A DNA stretch of 5,011 bases from Phycisphaerae bacterium (GCA_016794945.1 JAEUIX010000001.1:1-5011); one strand, 5' to 3'; shown: positions 1 to 4,974, counted from the first letter of the stretch. The notes: generated from the sequence alone by a model not told the origin. Numbers and translations: made by a program.

Positions 1-45
1 TGAGCGTCGAGTATCTTCCCCCTGTCGTGTTCGCTTTACCGCGAG

Positions 46-54
46 TCTATAGGT
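46..54 (+). promoter_or_regulatory. weak -10-like element upstream of the PEP-CTERM-like gene
   Basis: TATAGG at 48-53 resembles a -10 hexamer (TATA matches) and would place a transcript start near base 60, just ahead of the ribosome binding site. No convincing -35 hexamer lies 16-18 bases upstream, so this is only a candidate. The window begins too close to exclude a promoter or co-transcribed gene further left. Confidence 0.22.
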
Positions 55-75
55 CCATTTCACAGTGGTAGGAAG

Positions 76-81
76 AAGGAG
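76..81 (+). promoter_or_regulatory. ribosome binding site that fixes the GTG start at 88
   Basis: AAGGAG lies within a purine run (70-84), 6 bases before GTG 88. This is near-perfect Shine-Dalgarno placement. It decides for the GTG start over the in-frame ATG at 112, which has no such site and would remove the only positively charged residue of the signal peptide. Confidence 0.8.
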
Positions 82-87
82 AAGCAC

Positions 88-1077
88 GTGAACAAGAGCG
101 TTCTCGTCGGCATGATTTCGGTGGCCGGTCTGGCCTCGTCCCTGTTCGCTCAGGGCGGCGCCACGGGCCCGGGTCGCCCCAGCAACACCGCGGCGGGTCA
201 CACGATCCAGCTGCGCATCGTCGTGGACGGCCAGCCCGGCTCGCCCGCGGCCGGCAGCGGCATCCAGCAGTTCCTGCCCACGACCAGCACCCCCGGCTAT
301 CAGCCGTTCTGGGTGTCGGCCGTCGGCCTGACTGTCCAGGCCCGCGTCCTGCGTCCCGCCACCGTGCCGGACGCTGAGGGCGGCACCAACCCCCCGGTCG
401 CCGTGCAGAACTTCGGCATCTCGGCGTTCAGCAACATCTCCGTCTCGGGCACCAACCCGCAGTACGCGACGATTTCGATGAACGATCCGCTGGGCAACGG
501 TGACTTCCAGCGCGGCCGCATCAACAATGGCGGCACCCTCTGGGGCGCCTACAGCCCGTTCCGCGGCCTGTTCACCACGGCCGAGAACAACACCAGCACC
601 GGCGGCAACCGCGCCACCGGCAACGCCAACGGCGCCTCGCTGGCCACGAACACCAACGTTCGTAACGGCTTCATCGACAACGACAGCAACGGCAACGAGC
701 GCATCCGCGGCATGGACCTCGGCTACGGGGCCAACGCCACGAACCGCCTCACCCCGCTGCCCACGTTCAGCAACGACCCCAACGCCACGGACAACTGGCA
801 GAACCTGTACCGCATGATCTACATCCCGACGGCCGTCGTCGGCGGTGCGCCCCGTGACATCACGGTCAGCGTGATCGGCGCTCTGCGGTTCTTCTTCCAG
901 GAGCTCTTCAGCGATCCGGACGGCGAGGCCGGCACGGGCGACGAGCGGTGGTCCTACCTCGGCCTGTCCGAGACGTCCATCCGCGAGGCGTCGGTCACCT
1001 TCACGGTCCCGACCCCCGGCGCGGCGGCCATCCTCGGCCTCGGCGGCCTGGCCATGGCGCGTCGCCGTCGGGCCTGA
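88..1077 (+). CDS. secreted protein with PEP-CTERM-like C-terminal sorting tail
   Basis: Exported protein of unknown function, 329 residues. Residues 1-21 form a signal peptide (Lys3, hydrophobic core 5-16, likely signal peptidase site LFA|Q after Ala21). The C-terminus (307-329) reads VPTPG, then a small hydrophobic stretch (about 311-324), then four arginines and Ala. That is the architecture of PEP-CTERM tails, which in planctomycetes and other exosortase-bearing bacteria are taken to direct sorting to the outer surface or extracellular matrix. Here PTPG replaces the canonical PEP. The mature part is rich in Asn, Gly and Thr, particularly residues 167-240, has no cysteine, and has a single lysine (Lys3, lost with the signal peptide). 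Alternating hydrophobic and polar stretches suggest a beta-rich fold (inference). A strong Shine-Dalgarno fixes the GTG start, and a terminator follows 49 bases after the stop, so the gene is probably monocistronic. No enzyme motif was recognised. The secreted/PEP-CTERM assignment is strong; function is unknown. Confidence 0.88.
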   Translation: MNKSVLVGMISVAGLASSLFAQGGATGPGRPSNTAAGHTIQLRIVVDGQPGSPAAGSGIQQFLPTTSTPGYQPFWVSAVGLTVQARVLRPATVPDAEGGTNPPVAVQNFGISAFSNISVSGTNPQYATISMNDPLGNGDFQRGRINNGGTLWGAYSPFRGLFTTAENNTSTGGNRATGNANGASLATNTNVRNGFIDNDSNGNERIRGMDLGYGANATNRLTPLPTFSNDPNATDNWQNLYRMIYIPTAVVGGAPRDITVSVIGALRFFFQELFSDPDGEAGTGDERWSYLGLSETSIREASVTFTVPTPGAAAILGLGGLAMARRRRA

Positions 1078-1126
1078 ACCCCGACCGCTGACTCGACCTG
1101 TAGAGTCTTGAACACGTGCGATCCGC

Positions 1127-1160
1127 GGGGCCCTCACGAAAGTGAGGGCCCCGTTTTCGT
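1127..1160 (+). terminator. intrinsic terminator of the PEP-CTERM-like gene
   Basis: A perfect 11-bp stem (GGGGCCCTCAC at 1127-1137 with GTGAGGGCCCC at 1142-1152) closes a GAAA tetraloop (1138-1141) and is followed by GTTTTCGTTT. This is a textbook rho-independent terminator for the plus-strand gene ending at 1077. Read from the minus strand the hairpin is not followed by a T-run, so it would serve the convergent rhodanese gene only as an RNA 3' end stabiliser, if at all. Confidence 0.93.
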
Positions 1161-1229
1161 TTGCGCCGACGCCCCGACCGCACGCCGGCGGCCGTCGCTG
1201 TCAGGGCCTCCCCGCCCGCCACGAAGCGA

Positions 1230-1637
1230 TCAGTACCGTGGAACACTCGGGTCCACGCCCAGGGACCAGGCATCCACCCCGCCCGCCATTGAAACGGCGC
1301 CCGCGAACCCGTGCGCCCGCAGCGCCGCGACCACCCGCAGCGATCGCCGCCCGTGGTGGCAGTACACGATGATCCGCCGTCCTCGCCCCAGCGCCTCATC
1401 CTCCAGTTCGTCCAGCCGCTGCTCGACCTGCCCCATCGGCACCAGCACGGCGCCCTCGATCCTGCACACCGCCCACTCGTCGGCTTCGCGGCAGTCCAGC
1501 AGCAGCGGCCGCTCGCCCTCCGGCCGCGACAGTTCCCGCTTCGTTTCCCGCGGCGTCACTTCCCACTCGGGACGGAACGCGTAACCCGCCGGAAGGCCCC
1601 GATCATCCAGCGGCGCCGAACCCGGCCCGCCGGTCAC
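1230..1637 (-). CDS. single-domain rhodanese-like sulfurtransferase
   Basis: Single rhodanese domain, 135 residues, cytoplasmic (no signal peptide). Rhodaneses carry a persulfide on an active-site cysteine and pass sulfur to cyanide, thiols or biosynthetic partners. Visible features are the LLLDCRE strand and acidic turn (46-51), the RIEGAVLVPMG segment (59-69), the active-site loop CHHGRRS (93-99, with Cys93 the predicted persulfide carrier) and the C-terminal MAGGVDAW helix start (117-124). Length fits stand-alone single-domain members. The open frame runs on upstream to 2042, but the chosen GTG at 1637 overlaps the lipoprotein stop in a GTGA and has GGAG about 10 bases before it. Everything further upstream is antisense-free shadow of the lipoprotein in another frame. 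It is the last gene of the recX cluster and probably translationally coupled. The physiological acceptor is unknown. The loop is also similar to those in some arsenate reductases and CDC25, but overall it is a rhodanese. Confidence 0.87.
   Translation of the reverse strand: MTGGPGSAPLDDRGLPAGYAFRPEWEVTPRETKRELSRPEGERPLLLDCREADEWAVCRIEGAVLVPMGQVEQRLDELEDEALGRGRRIIVYCHHGRRSLRVVAALRAHGFAGAVSMAGGVDAWSLGVDPSVPRY
1634..1637 (-). promoter_or_regulatory. GTGA stop/start overlap, translational coupling
   Basis: On the minus strand the lipoprotein's TGA (1636-1634) and the rhodanese GTG (1637-1635) share GTGA. A purine-rich GGCGGAG ends about 8 bases upstream inside the lipoprotein. This arrangement normally means ribosome re-initiation, tying rhodanese output to lipoprotein translation. 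Confidence 0.65.
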
Positions 1638-2179
1638 GGCCTGACTCCGCCCGCACCGGCCGTCTCTCCCGCCGGCGTCGGAGCCCGCGCGGGCATCGCC
1701 CGGGGCTCCGCCGTGATCGACCACGGCGCGAAGCGCACCATGCGGCACGGGGCCGCGACAATGTCCAGCCCCGCCCAGAACGATGCCGCCGCAGCTTCGG
1801 CGATCATTGCGCCGCGAGCGGCGGGCGACCACGTGTCCAAGGCCGTCTCGGCGGTGGGGTACTCGCCGCGCTGGCGGGCGAGGTCCCGCGTGTACCGGGG
1901 GCCGAGGCCGCTGGTGTACGTCGGATGGTGGGCCGCGCCGTCCATGGGAACGACGAATGACCGCTCCTGCCAGCCGTTGCGATCCAGCGACGTCACGGAC
2001 GGCGCATCGCTCTGCCCCGGCGCGGGCGCCGCGTCCGCCCACGGCTGCCCATCGCCCAGCGCCTCGAAGCCGACAGTCCCACCGAGGCGCGACGACTGGT
2101 TCAGGTCACCGCACCCCGCAACGGCGCCCGCCGCCAATGCCGCACTCGCCCAGAGGCCCCGTGTGATCGATCGTGCCAT
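1634..2179 (-). CDS. putative lipoprotein, orphan family
   Basis: 181-residue envelope protein of unrecognised family. Residues 1-22 form a lipoprotein signal peptide (Arg3, Arg7, hydrophobic 8-19) ending in a lipobox V-A-G-C with Cys23 as the lipidation site. Gly24 at +2 argues against inner-membrane retention by a +2 Asp rule. After a low-complexity linker (about 24-65) comes the most conserved-looking part, residues 70-108. It includes WQERSFVVPMDG (70-81), then HHPTYTSG (84-91) and RYTRDLARQRGEYPT (95-109). A helical, alanine-rich segment (118-145) follows, then a Pro-rich end. The ATG at 2179 has GAGG with a 4-base spacer and starts 16 bases after recX ends. The stop overlaps the rhodanese start. 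The lipobox makes export likely. No catalytic motif was recognised and no function is proposed. Confidence 0.75.
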   Translation of the reverse strand: MARSITRGLWASAALAAGAVAGCGDLNQSSRLGGTVGFEALGDGQPWADAAPAPGQSDAPSVTSLDRNGWQERSFVVPMDGAAHHPTYTSGLGPRYTRDLARQRGEYPTAETALDTWSPAARGAMIAEAAAASFWAGLDIVAAPCRMVRFAPWSITAEPRAMPARAPTPAGETAGAGGVRP

Positions 2180-2195
2180 CGTGCCTCAAGCGTAC

Positions 2196-2942
2196 TCACG
2201 CGCCGGCGGCGTCCGCCTGTCCACCGCCGCCCCGGCGTTCGGCCATCGCCCGACGCGCCGCCCGGCGGCAGACATCCGCGTCGAATCCCCGCCGCGCCAG
2301 CAGCCCCAGCAGCCGGCGCTCGACGCGGGTGGGGTCCAGGGCCGCGGACATTCGGCCCAGGCGGTGGCGAGCCAGCCGCAGCGCGTCCGACATCGCGTCT
2401 CGGCCGGCGGTCTCGTCATTCACCGCCCGAACCGCCGCGGGCGCGCCGATCCCGCGACGGGCCAGCTTGCTCCGCAGCAGGCGGGCCCCGGCAGGCTTGC
2501 GTGCCAACTCGCCCCGCACGATCGCCCCGGCGAGCGATTGCTCGTTGATCAGGCCGAGGGTTTCCATGGTCCGCGCCGCCGCCTCGGCGTGCGCCGGGCT
2601 GTGGCCCCGGCGTGCCAGACGCTGGCGCACTTCGCGCCCGCTCAGGGCGCGGCGCGACAGCAGACGTTCGGCATCGTCGCGGGCCGCCAGCGCCGCGGTG
2701 CACTGGGCCACCGCCGAAGCCAGGTCCGCCGTCCACGCGCAGCCTTCTTCGAGCCCGACCTTCGCGGCCAGGGCCCGGGTCGCCACTCCGACGCGCGCCC
2801 GACCCACCCGGACGATCAGCCGCTCCGGGCGCGACATCACCGGGCGCAGCGCGCCGACGACCGCCGAACCATCGGTGGGGGGCGGGGCGGCGGGCGCCTT
2901 CGCCGGCGTCCGGGCGCGGGACCGTTGACCCTGCCATGCCAT
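2196..2942 (-). CDS. recX: RecX family regulator of RecA
   Basis: RecX binds RecA filaments in the cytoplasm and typically inhibits RecA recombinase and coprotease activity. The 248-residue protein has a Pro/Ala/basic N-terminal extension (1-25). Next is a small beta-type segment (26-70) that lines up by eye with the usual RecX N-terminus (hydrophobic strand, RVGRARVGVAT, then a KVGLEEG turn). Three repeats of the RecX three-helix unit follow: about 85-128 (LLSRRALSGREVRQRLARRG), 129-172 (ending in KLARRGIGAPAAVRAV) and 180-232 (RVERRLLGLLARRGFDADVCRRA). Each contains the typical L-x-R-(K/R)-G core. The extreme C-terminus is a Gly/Ala tail. The start at 2942 is the first possible ATG because a TAG lies three codons upstream. 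A start at Met36 would cut off the conserved strand, so the longer form is preferred, although its ribosome binding site is weak. recX often sits beside recA; here its neighbours are a TPR protein and a lipoprotein. Confidence 0.83.
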   Translation of the reverse strand: MAWQGQRSRARTPAKAPAAPPPTDGSAVVGALRPVMSRPERLIVRVGRARVGVATRALAAKVGLEEGCAWTADLASAVAQCTAALAARDDAERLLSRRALSGREVRQRLARRGHSPAHAEAAARTMETLGLINEQSLAGAIVRGELARKPAGARLLRSKLARRGIGAPAAVRAVNDETAGRDAMSDALRLARHRLGRMSAALDPTRVERRLLGLLARRGFDADVCRRAARRAMAERRGGGGQADAAGA

Positions 2943-3002
2943 GCGCCCAGCCTATCACACCGGCACACGAACCTGCGAGTGGGGGGGCGTGCGGGGGACT
3001 CG

Positions 3003-3332
3003 TCAGCGGGCTTCGGCCAGTTCGATCTGCAGCCCCGACAGTTCGCCGTGCGCCTTGGCGTCGCCCGCACGCAGCGCCGCCTGCACCCCGGCCAGCACGG
3101 TCTGCCGCGCCGCCGCGAGGTCGCCCGCGGCCTGCTGCGATCGGGCCTTGTGGTAATAGGCGTAGCAGTACGCCGGGTCGATCTCCAGGCAGCGGTCGTA
3201 GAACGACACGGCCCGGGCGTGGTCGCCCTGTTTGGCGTGTTCCTGGGCCAGGCCGTAGAGCACGAAGGTGTCGCGCCCGTCCAGGGCCAGCAGCTTCTCG
3301 AGCTTGGCGAGTCGGTCGTTTGCGCCGGCCAT
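3003..3332 (-). CDS. small tetratricopeptide-repeat protein
   Basis: 109-residue soluble protein made almost entirely of TPR helices, a fold used as a protein-binding scaffold. Repeat one spans about residues 22-55 (VLYGLAQEHAKQGDHARAVSFYDRCLEIDP, interrupted only by normal variants of the W/L-G-Y-A-F-A-P positions). Repeat two spans about 56-89 (AYYHKARSQQAAGDLAAARQTVLAG). A short N-terminal helix and a C-terminal capping helix (94-109) flank them. There is no signal peptide. The frame stays open to 3425, but that extension is arginine/glycine-rich without TPR character and overlaps the divergent dehydrogenase start. ATG 3332, right before MAGANDRLAKLEKLL, is therefore chosen. It ends 60 bases before recX and is probably the first gene of the minus-strand unit. 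The partner is unknown. TPR identity is good; function is open. Confidence 0.8.
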   Translation of the reverse strand: MAGANDRLAKLEKLLALDGRDTFVLYGLAQEHAKQGDHARAVSFYDRCLEIDPAYCYAYYHKARSQQAAGDLAAARQTVLAGVQAALRAGDAKAHGELSGLQIELAEAR

Positions 3333-3423
3333 GGTCGAATCAAAGCCCCCCCGCGGTCGTTGGTCTACCCTCCCGCGCTCGCCCCGCCGCACCGGCCGGG
3401 GCCCACTACGCAGAGGCACTCCC
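3333..3423. other. divergent intergenic region between the TPR/recX unit and the dehydrogenase
   Basis: Both divergent transcription units must be driven from here or from within the flanking starts. I see only poor -10-like candidates, for example TACCCT at 3366-3371 on the plus strand, with no matching -35. The region holds a run of seven C (3346-3352). That run sits as a G-run 13-19 bases ahead of the TPR ATG, too far to be a normal Shine-Dalgarno. Confidence 0.4.
3412..3416 (+). promoter_or_regulatory. ribosome binding site of the dehydrogenase
   Basis: AGAGG with a 7-base spacer to ATG 3424. It supports this start over upstream in-frame starts (the frame is open from 3268), whose translation would add about 52 residues in front of the Rossmann fold. 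Confidence 0.65.
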
Positions 3424-4320
3424 ATGGATCACGGCATCAAGACGGTCGGCGTCATCGGCGCGGGGCAGATGGGCGGCGGCATCGCCCAGGTTTCGGCGGT
3501 CGCCGGCTTCAAGACCGTCGTCTACGACGCGTTCCCCAAGAGCCTGGACAGGGCCAAGGCCGACCACGAGAAGCGCCTGGCGCGGGACGTCGAGAAGGGC
3601 AAGCTCACCGCCGAAGCCAAGTCCGGCGCGCAGAGCCGGCTGCAGTACGTCTCGAGCCTCGACACCTTCGGCATGTGCGACATCGTGATCGAGGCGATCG
3701 TCGAGGACGCCAAGGTCAAGAAGGACCTGTTCGTCCGCCTGGGTGAGATGTTCGCCAAGATCCCCGGGCGGCAGATCATCGCCAGCAACACCAGCAGCAT
3801 CTCGATCACCGAGCTGGCCGCGGCGTGCAAGCACCTTTCCGGCCCGTCGATGAACGCCGAAAGCCAGATCATCGGCATGCACTTCTTCAACCCCGTGCCG
3901 GTGATGAAGCTGGTCGAGGTGATCAAGGGCCTGGGCACCAGCGACGAGACGACGCAGCGCACGATCGCCCTGGCGAAGGCGATGGGCAAGGAGCCGCTGG
4001 CGGCCAACGACCGCCCCGGGTTCGTGAGCAACCGCGTGCTGATGCCGATGATCAACGAAGCGTTCTACGCCCTGATGGAGGGCGTGGCCGGCCCGGATGA
4101 GATCGACGGCATCATGAAACTGGGCTGCAACTTCCCCATGGGCCCGCTGAACCTGGCCGATTTCATCGGCCTGGACACCTGCGTGCACATCATGGACGTG
4201 CTGGCCGACGGCCTGAACAACGACCGCTACCGCGCCTGCCCGCTGCTCAAGCAGCTGGTGACCGCGGGCCGCCTGGGCGTCAAGACCGGGCGCGGCGTGT
4301 TCGCGTACCCCGCCAAGTAA
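3424..4320 (+). CDS. hbd: 3-hydroxybutyryl-CoA dehydrogenase, NAD-dependent
   Basis: Oxidises (S)-3-hydroxybutyryl-CoA or related short 3-hydroxyacyl-CoA to the 3-ketoacyl-CoA, or the reverse, with NAD(H), in beta-oxidation or butyrate-type metabolism; cytoplasmic. The 298 residues match the usual 280-300 of the single-function family. The N-terminal Rossmann domain starts with GVIGAGQMGGGIAQ (Gly12-x-Gly14-x-x-Gly17) and has Asp35 at the end of the second strand, which fits NAD rather than NADP. SNTSSISITE (121-130) supplies the conserved Ser/Asn. GMHFFNPVPVMKLVEVI (151-167) holds the catalytic His153 and Glu165. PGFVSNRVL (198-206) holds Asn203. The C-terminal helical domain includes GCNFPMGPLNLADFIGLD (234-251) and ends in the typical GVKTGRGVFAYP (285-296). 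About eight extra residues appear to sit between helix and strand at 136-148 compared with the common form. No thiolase, crotonase or acyl-CoA dehydrogenase gene is adjacent, so the direction of flux cannot be read from context. Confidence 0.95.
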   Translation: MDHGIKTVGVIGAGQMGGGIAQVSAVAGFKTVVYDAFPKSLDRAKADHEKRLARDVEKGKLTAEAKSGAQSRLQYVSSLDTFGMCDIVIEAIVEDAKVKKDLFVRLGEMFAKIPGRQIIASNTSSISITELAAACKHLSGPSMNAESQIIGMHFFNPVPVMKLVEVIKGLGTSDETTQRTIALAKAMGKEPLAANDRPGFVSNRVLMPMINEAFYALMEGVAGPDEIDGIMKLGCNFPMGPLNLADFIGLDTCVHIMDVLADGLNNDRYRACPLLKQLVTAGRLGVKTGRGVFAYPAK

Positions 4321-4337
4321 GCCGGGCACGCCGGCTC

Positions 4338-4370
4338 GACCCCGTCGGCAGCAGTTGAGGCGGGGTCTTG
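4338..4370 (+). terminator. possible weak terminator after the dehydrogenase
   Basis: A 7-bp stem (GACCCCG at 4338-4344 with CGGGGTC at 4361-4367) has a 16-base loop and is followed by TTGCGTTG instead of a real T-run. It lies 17 bases after the stop. The large loop and weak tail make it a leaky or rho-assisted terminator at best, so some read-through into the RRM gene is possible. Confidence 0.4.
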
Positions 4371-4381
4371 CGTTGTATACT
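4355..4381 (+). promoter_or_regulatory. candidate sigma-70 promoter of the RRM protein gene
   Basis: TATACT at 4376-4381 matches the -10 consensus at five of six positions. TTGAGG at 4355-4360 matches -35 at four of six, with a short 15-base spacer. The predicted transcript start is near 4388, giving a leader of about 113 bases. The -35 lies inside the loop of the putative terminator of the previous gene. Confidence 0.5.
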
Positions 4382-4429
4382 CCGGCCGACCCTCCGGCGA
4401 TCGTGGCCGGCGGGCCTCTCTCCGAGCCG

Positions 4430-4504
4430 ATGTCCATGCCTGTGCCGGTCGAGTTTCGGAAGACGATGAGCCTCGCGAGCGCAGGCAAGGGATTCGACCC
4501 GTGA
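4430..4504 (+). CDS. possible 24-residue leader peptide overlapping the RRM gene start
   Basis: An open frame from ATG 4430 encodes MSMPVPVEFRKTMSLASAGK followed by GFDP and stops at TGA 4502-4504, overlapping the GTG start of the RRM gene as GTGA. A second in-frame ATG is at 4436 and a third at 4466, the latter preceded closely by GGAAG (4458-4462). No strong ribosome binding site precedes ATG 4430. If translated, it could couple or gate translation of the RRM protein. Any GTG-A start creates such a stop automatically, and short open frames are common in GC-rich DNA, so this may be chance. Confidence 0.25.
   Translation: MSMPVPVEFRKTMSLASAGKGFDP
4470..4490 (+). promoter_or_regulatory. ribosome binding region of the RRM gene with adjoining small inverted repeat
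   Basis: AAGG (4487-4490, extending to AAGGGA at 4492) is the likely Shine-Dalgarno, 8-10 bases before GTG 4501. Directly in front, GCCT at 4470-4473 can pair with AGGC at 4483-4486, with CG pairs continuing inward around a CGAG loop and one bulged C. A small hairpin therefore abuts the ribosome binding site. Confidence 0.4.
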
Positions 4505-4914
4505 ATCTTTACGTCGGCAATCTCCCGTACAGCACCACCGACTCCGACCTTCAGCAGGCCTTCAGCCAGCACGGCGCCGTCGCCCGGGCCAGCGTGGTCA
4601 TCGACCGCGACACCGGCCGCAGCCGCGGTTTCGGCTTCGTCGAAATGCCCAACGACGACGAGGCCCGCAAGGCCATCACCGCCATGAACGGCGCCGACAT
4701 GGACGGGCGCGCCCTGGTCGTCAACGAGGCACGCCCGCGTGAGGAGCGGCCCCGCGGCGGCTTCGGCGGCGGTGGCGGCGGCGGGCGCGGCGGTTATGGT
4801 GGCGGTGGTGGTGGTGGCGGCTACGTCGGGGGCCGTGGTGGTGGGGGTGGTGGTGGTCGCGGGGGGTACGGCGGCGGCGGCGGGCGCGGCGGCCGCGACG
4901 GCGGCTCCTGGTAA
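4501..4914 (+). CDS. glycine-rich RNA-binding protein (single RRM plus RGG tail)
   Basis: 137-residue RNA-binding protein of the bacterial Rbp type, resembling the cold-inducible glycine-rich RRM proteins of cyanobacteria and plants; presumed RNA chaperone in the cytoplasm. The RRM occupies residues 1-78. RNP2 is LYVGNL (3-8). RNP1 is RGFGFVEM (42-49), with aromatic Phe44 and Phe46 and Met49 where many RRMs have Phe or Tyr. The VVIDRDTGRSRGFGF approach to RNP1 and the ADMDGRALVVNEARPR end are typical. Residues 85-137 are a Gly/Arg/Tyr tail with five RGG motifs (Arg85, 96, 112, 120, 129) and a near-duplicated block around GGRGGYGGGGG, ending in SW. Such tails usually add nonspecific RNA binding or self-association. 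The start is GTG 4501, because the first strand begins at residue 2. Codons in the middle of the tail (about 4797-4858) shift from GGC to GGT/GGG, unlike the rest of the gene. It has its own likely promoter and terminator. Cold induction is by analogy only. Confidence 0.95.
   Translation: MNLYVGNLPYSTTDSDLQQAFSQHGAVARASVVIDRDTGRSRGFGFVEMPNDDEARKAITAMNGADMDGRALVVNEARPREERPRGGFGGGGGGGRGGYGGGGGGGGYVGGRGGGGGGGRGGYGGGGGRGGRDGGSW
4755..4902 (+). repeat. GGN-rich low-complexity tract encoding the Gly/RGG tail
   Basis: Nearly uninterrupted GGN codons with two copies of a block coding for G(5-7)-RGGYG(5). The middle part is made of GGT-rich trinucleotide repeats, with G-runs of five at 4828-4832 and 4843-4847 and six at 4861-4866. 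This is a plausible slippage-prone and G-quadruplex-prone segment on the coding strand. Confidence 0.75.
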
Positions 4915-4944
4915 GCCGGACGGTCATCCAAGACTGATTCATGT

Positions 4945-4974
4945 CGGGCCGGCACGCCGCCGGCCCGTTTTCGT
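4945..4974 (+). terminator. intrinsic terminator of the RRM gene
   Basis: A 9-bp perfect stem (CGGGCCGGC at 4945-4953 with GCCGGCCCG at 4959-4967) has a 5-base loop (ACGCC) and is followed by TTTT at 4968-4971. It lies 30 bases after the stop at 4914. The tail sequence CCGTTTTCGT is the same as in the terminator at 1127-1160. Confidence 0.88.

Noticed and set aside
500..817. Alternative frame open inside the PEP-CTERM-like gene
   Set aside because: Ala/Thr/Pro-only translation, a shadow of the Asn/Gly/Thr-rich coding sequence.
1162..1215. GC-rich inverted repeats downstream of the rhodanese as a minus-strand terminator
   Set aside because: Short CG-rich pairings only, and no T-run follows on the minus strand.
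1638..2042. N-terminal extension of the rhodanese frame to 2042
   Set aside because: The extension lies wholly within the lipoprotein in another frame, has Arg/Gly-rich low-information sequence and no rhodanese or signal features. GTG 1637 with the GTGA overlap explains the start.
2837..2837. Shorter RecX starting at Met36
   Set aside because: It would remove the strand before MSRPERLIV that aligns with the usual RecX N-terminus. Kept as an alternative only because the ATG at 2942 lacks a good ribosome binding site.
3333..3425. N-terminal extension of the TPR protein to 3425
   Set aside because: The added residues are Arg/Gly/Pro-rich, unlike TPR sequence, and would overlap the start of the divergent dehydrogenase. 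A methionine at the natural beginning of the helical part is available.
1311..3746. Very long plus-strand open frame (about 811 codons) opposite the recX cluster
   Set aside because: It is an antisense shadow created by high GC in the third position of the minus-strand genes. Its translation is Arg/Pro/His-rich without recognisable domains, while the minus strand encodes recognisable RecX, TPR and rhodanese proteins.
4382..4410. CCGGCC-N17-GGCCGG inverted repeat near the predicted transcript start of the RRM gene
   Set aside because: Each arm is itself a palindrome and such hexamers are frequent in this base composition. The left arm would lie before the transcript start. Not enough to call an operator.
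3406..4572. 388-codon minus-strand open frame opposite the dehydrogenase
   Set aside because: It has the shadow composition (repetitive His/Arg/Val/Leu/Gly), covers a clearly conserved enzyme gene and runs through an intergenic region.
4755..4902. Repeat tract as a CRISPR array or tandem noncoding repeat
   Set aside because: It is in frame with the RRM gene throughout, has no spacer structure and encodes the expected glycine-rich tail.
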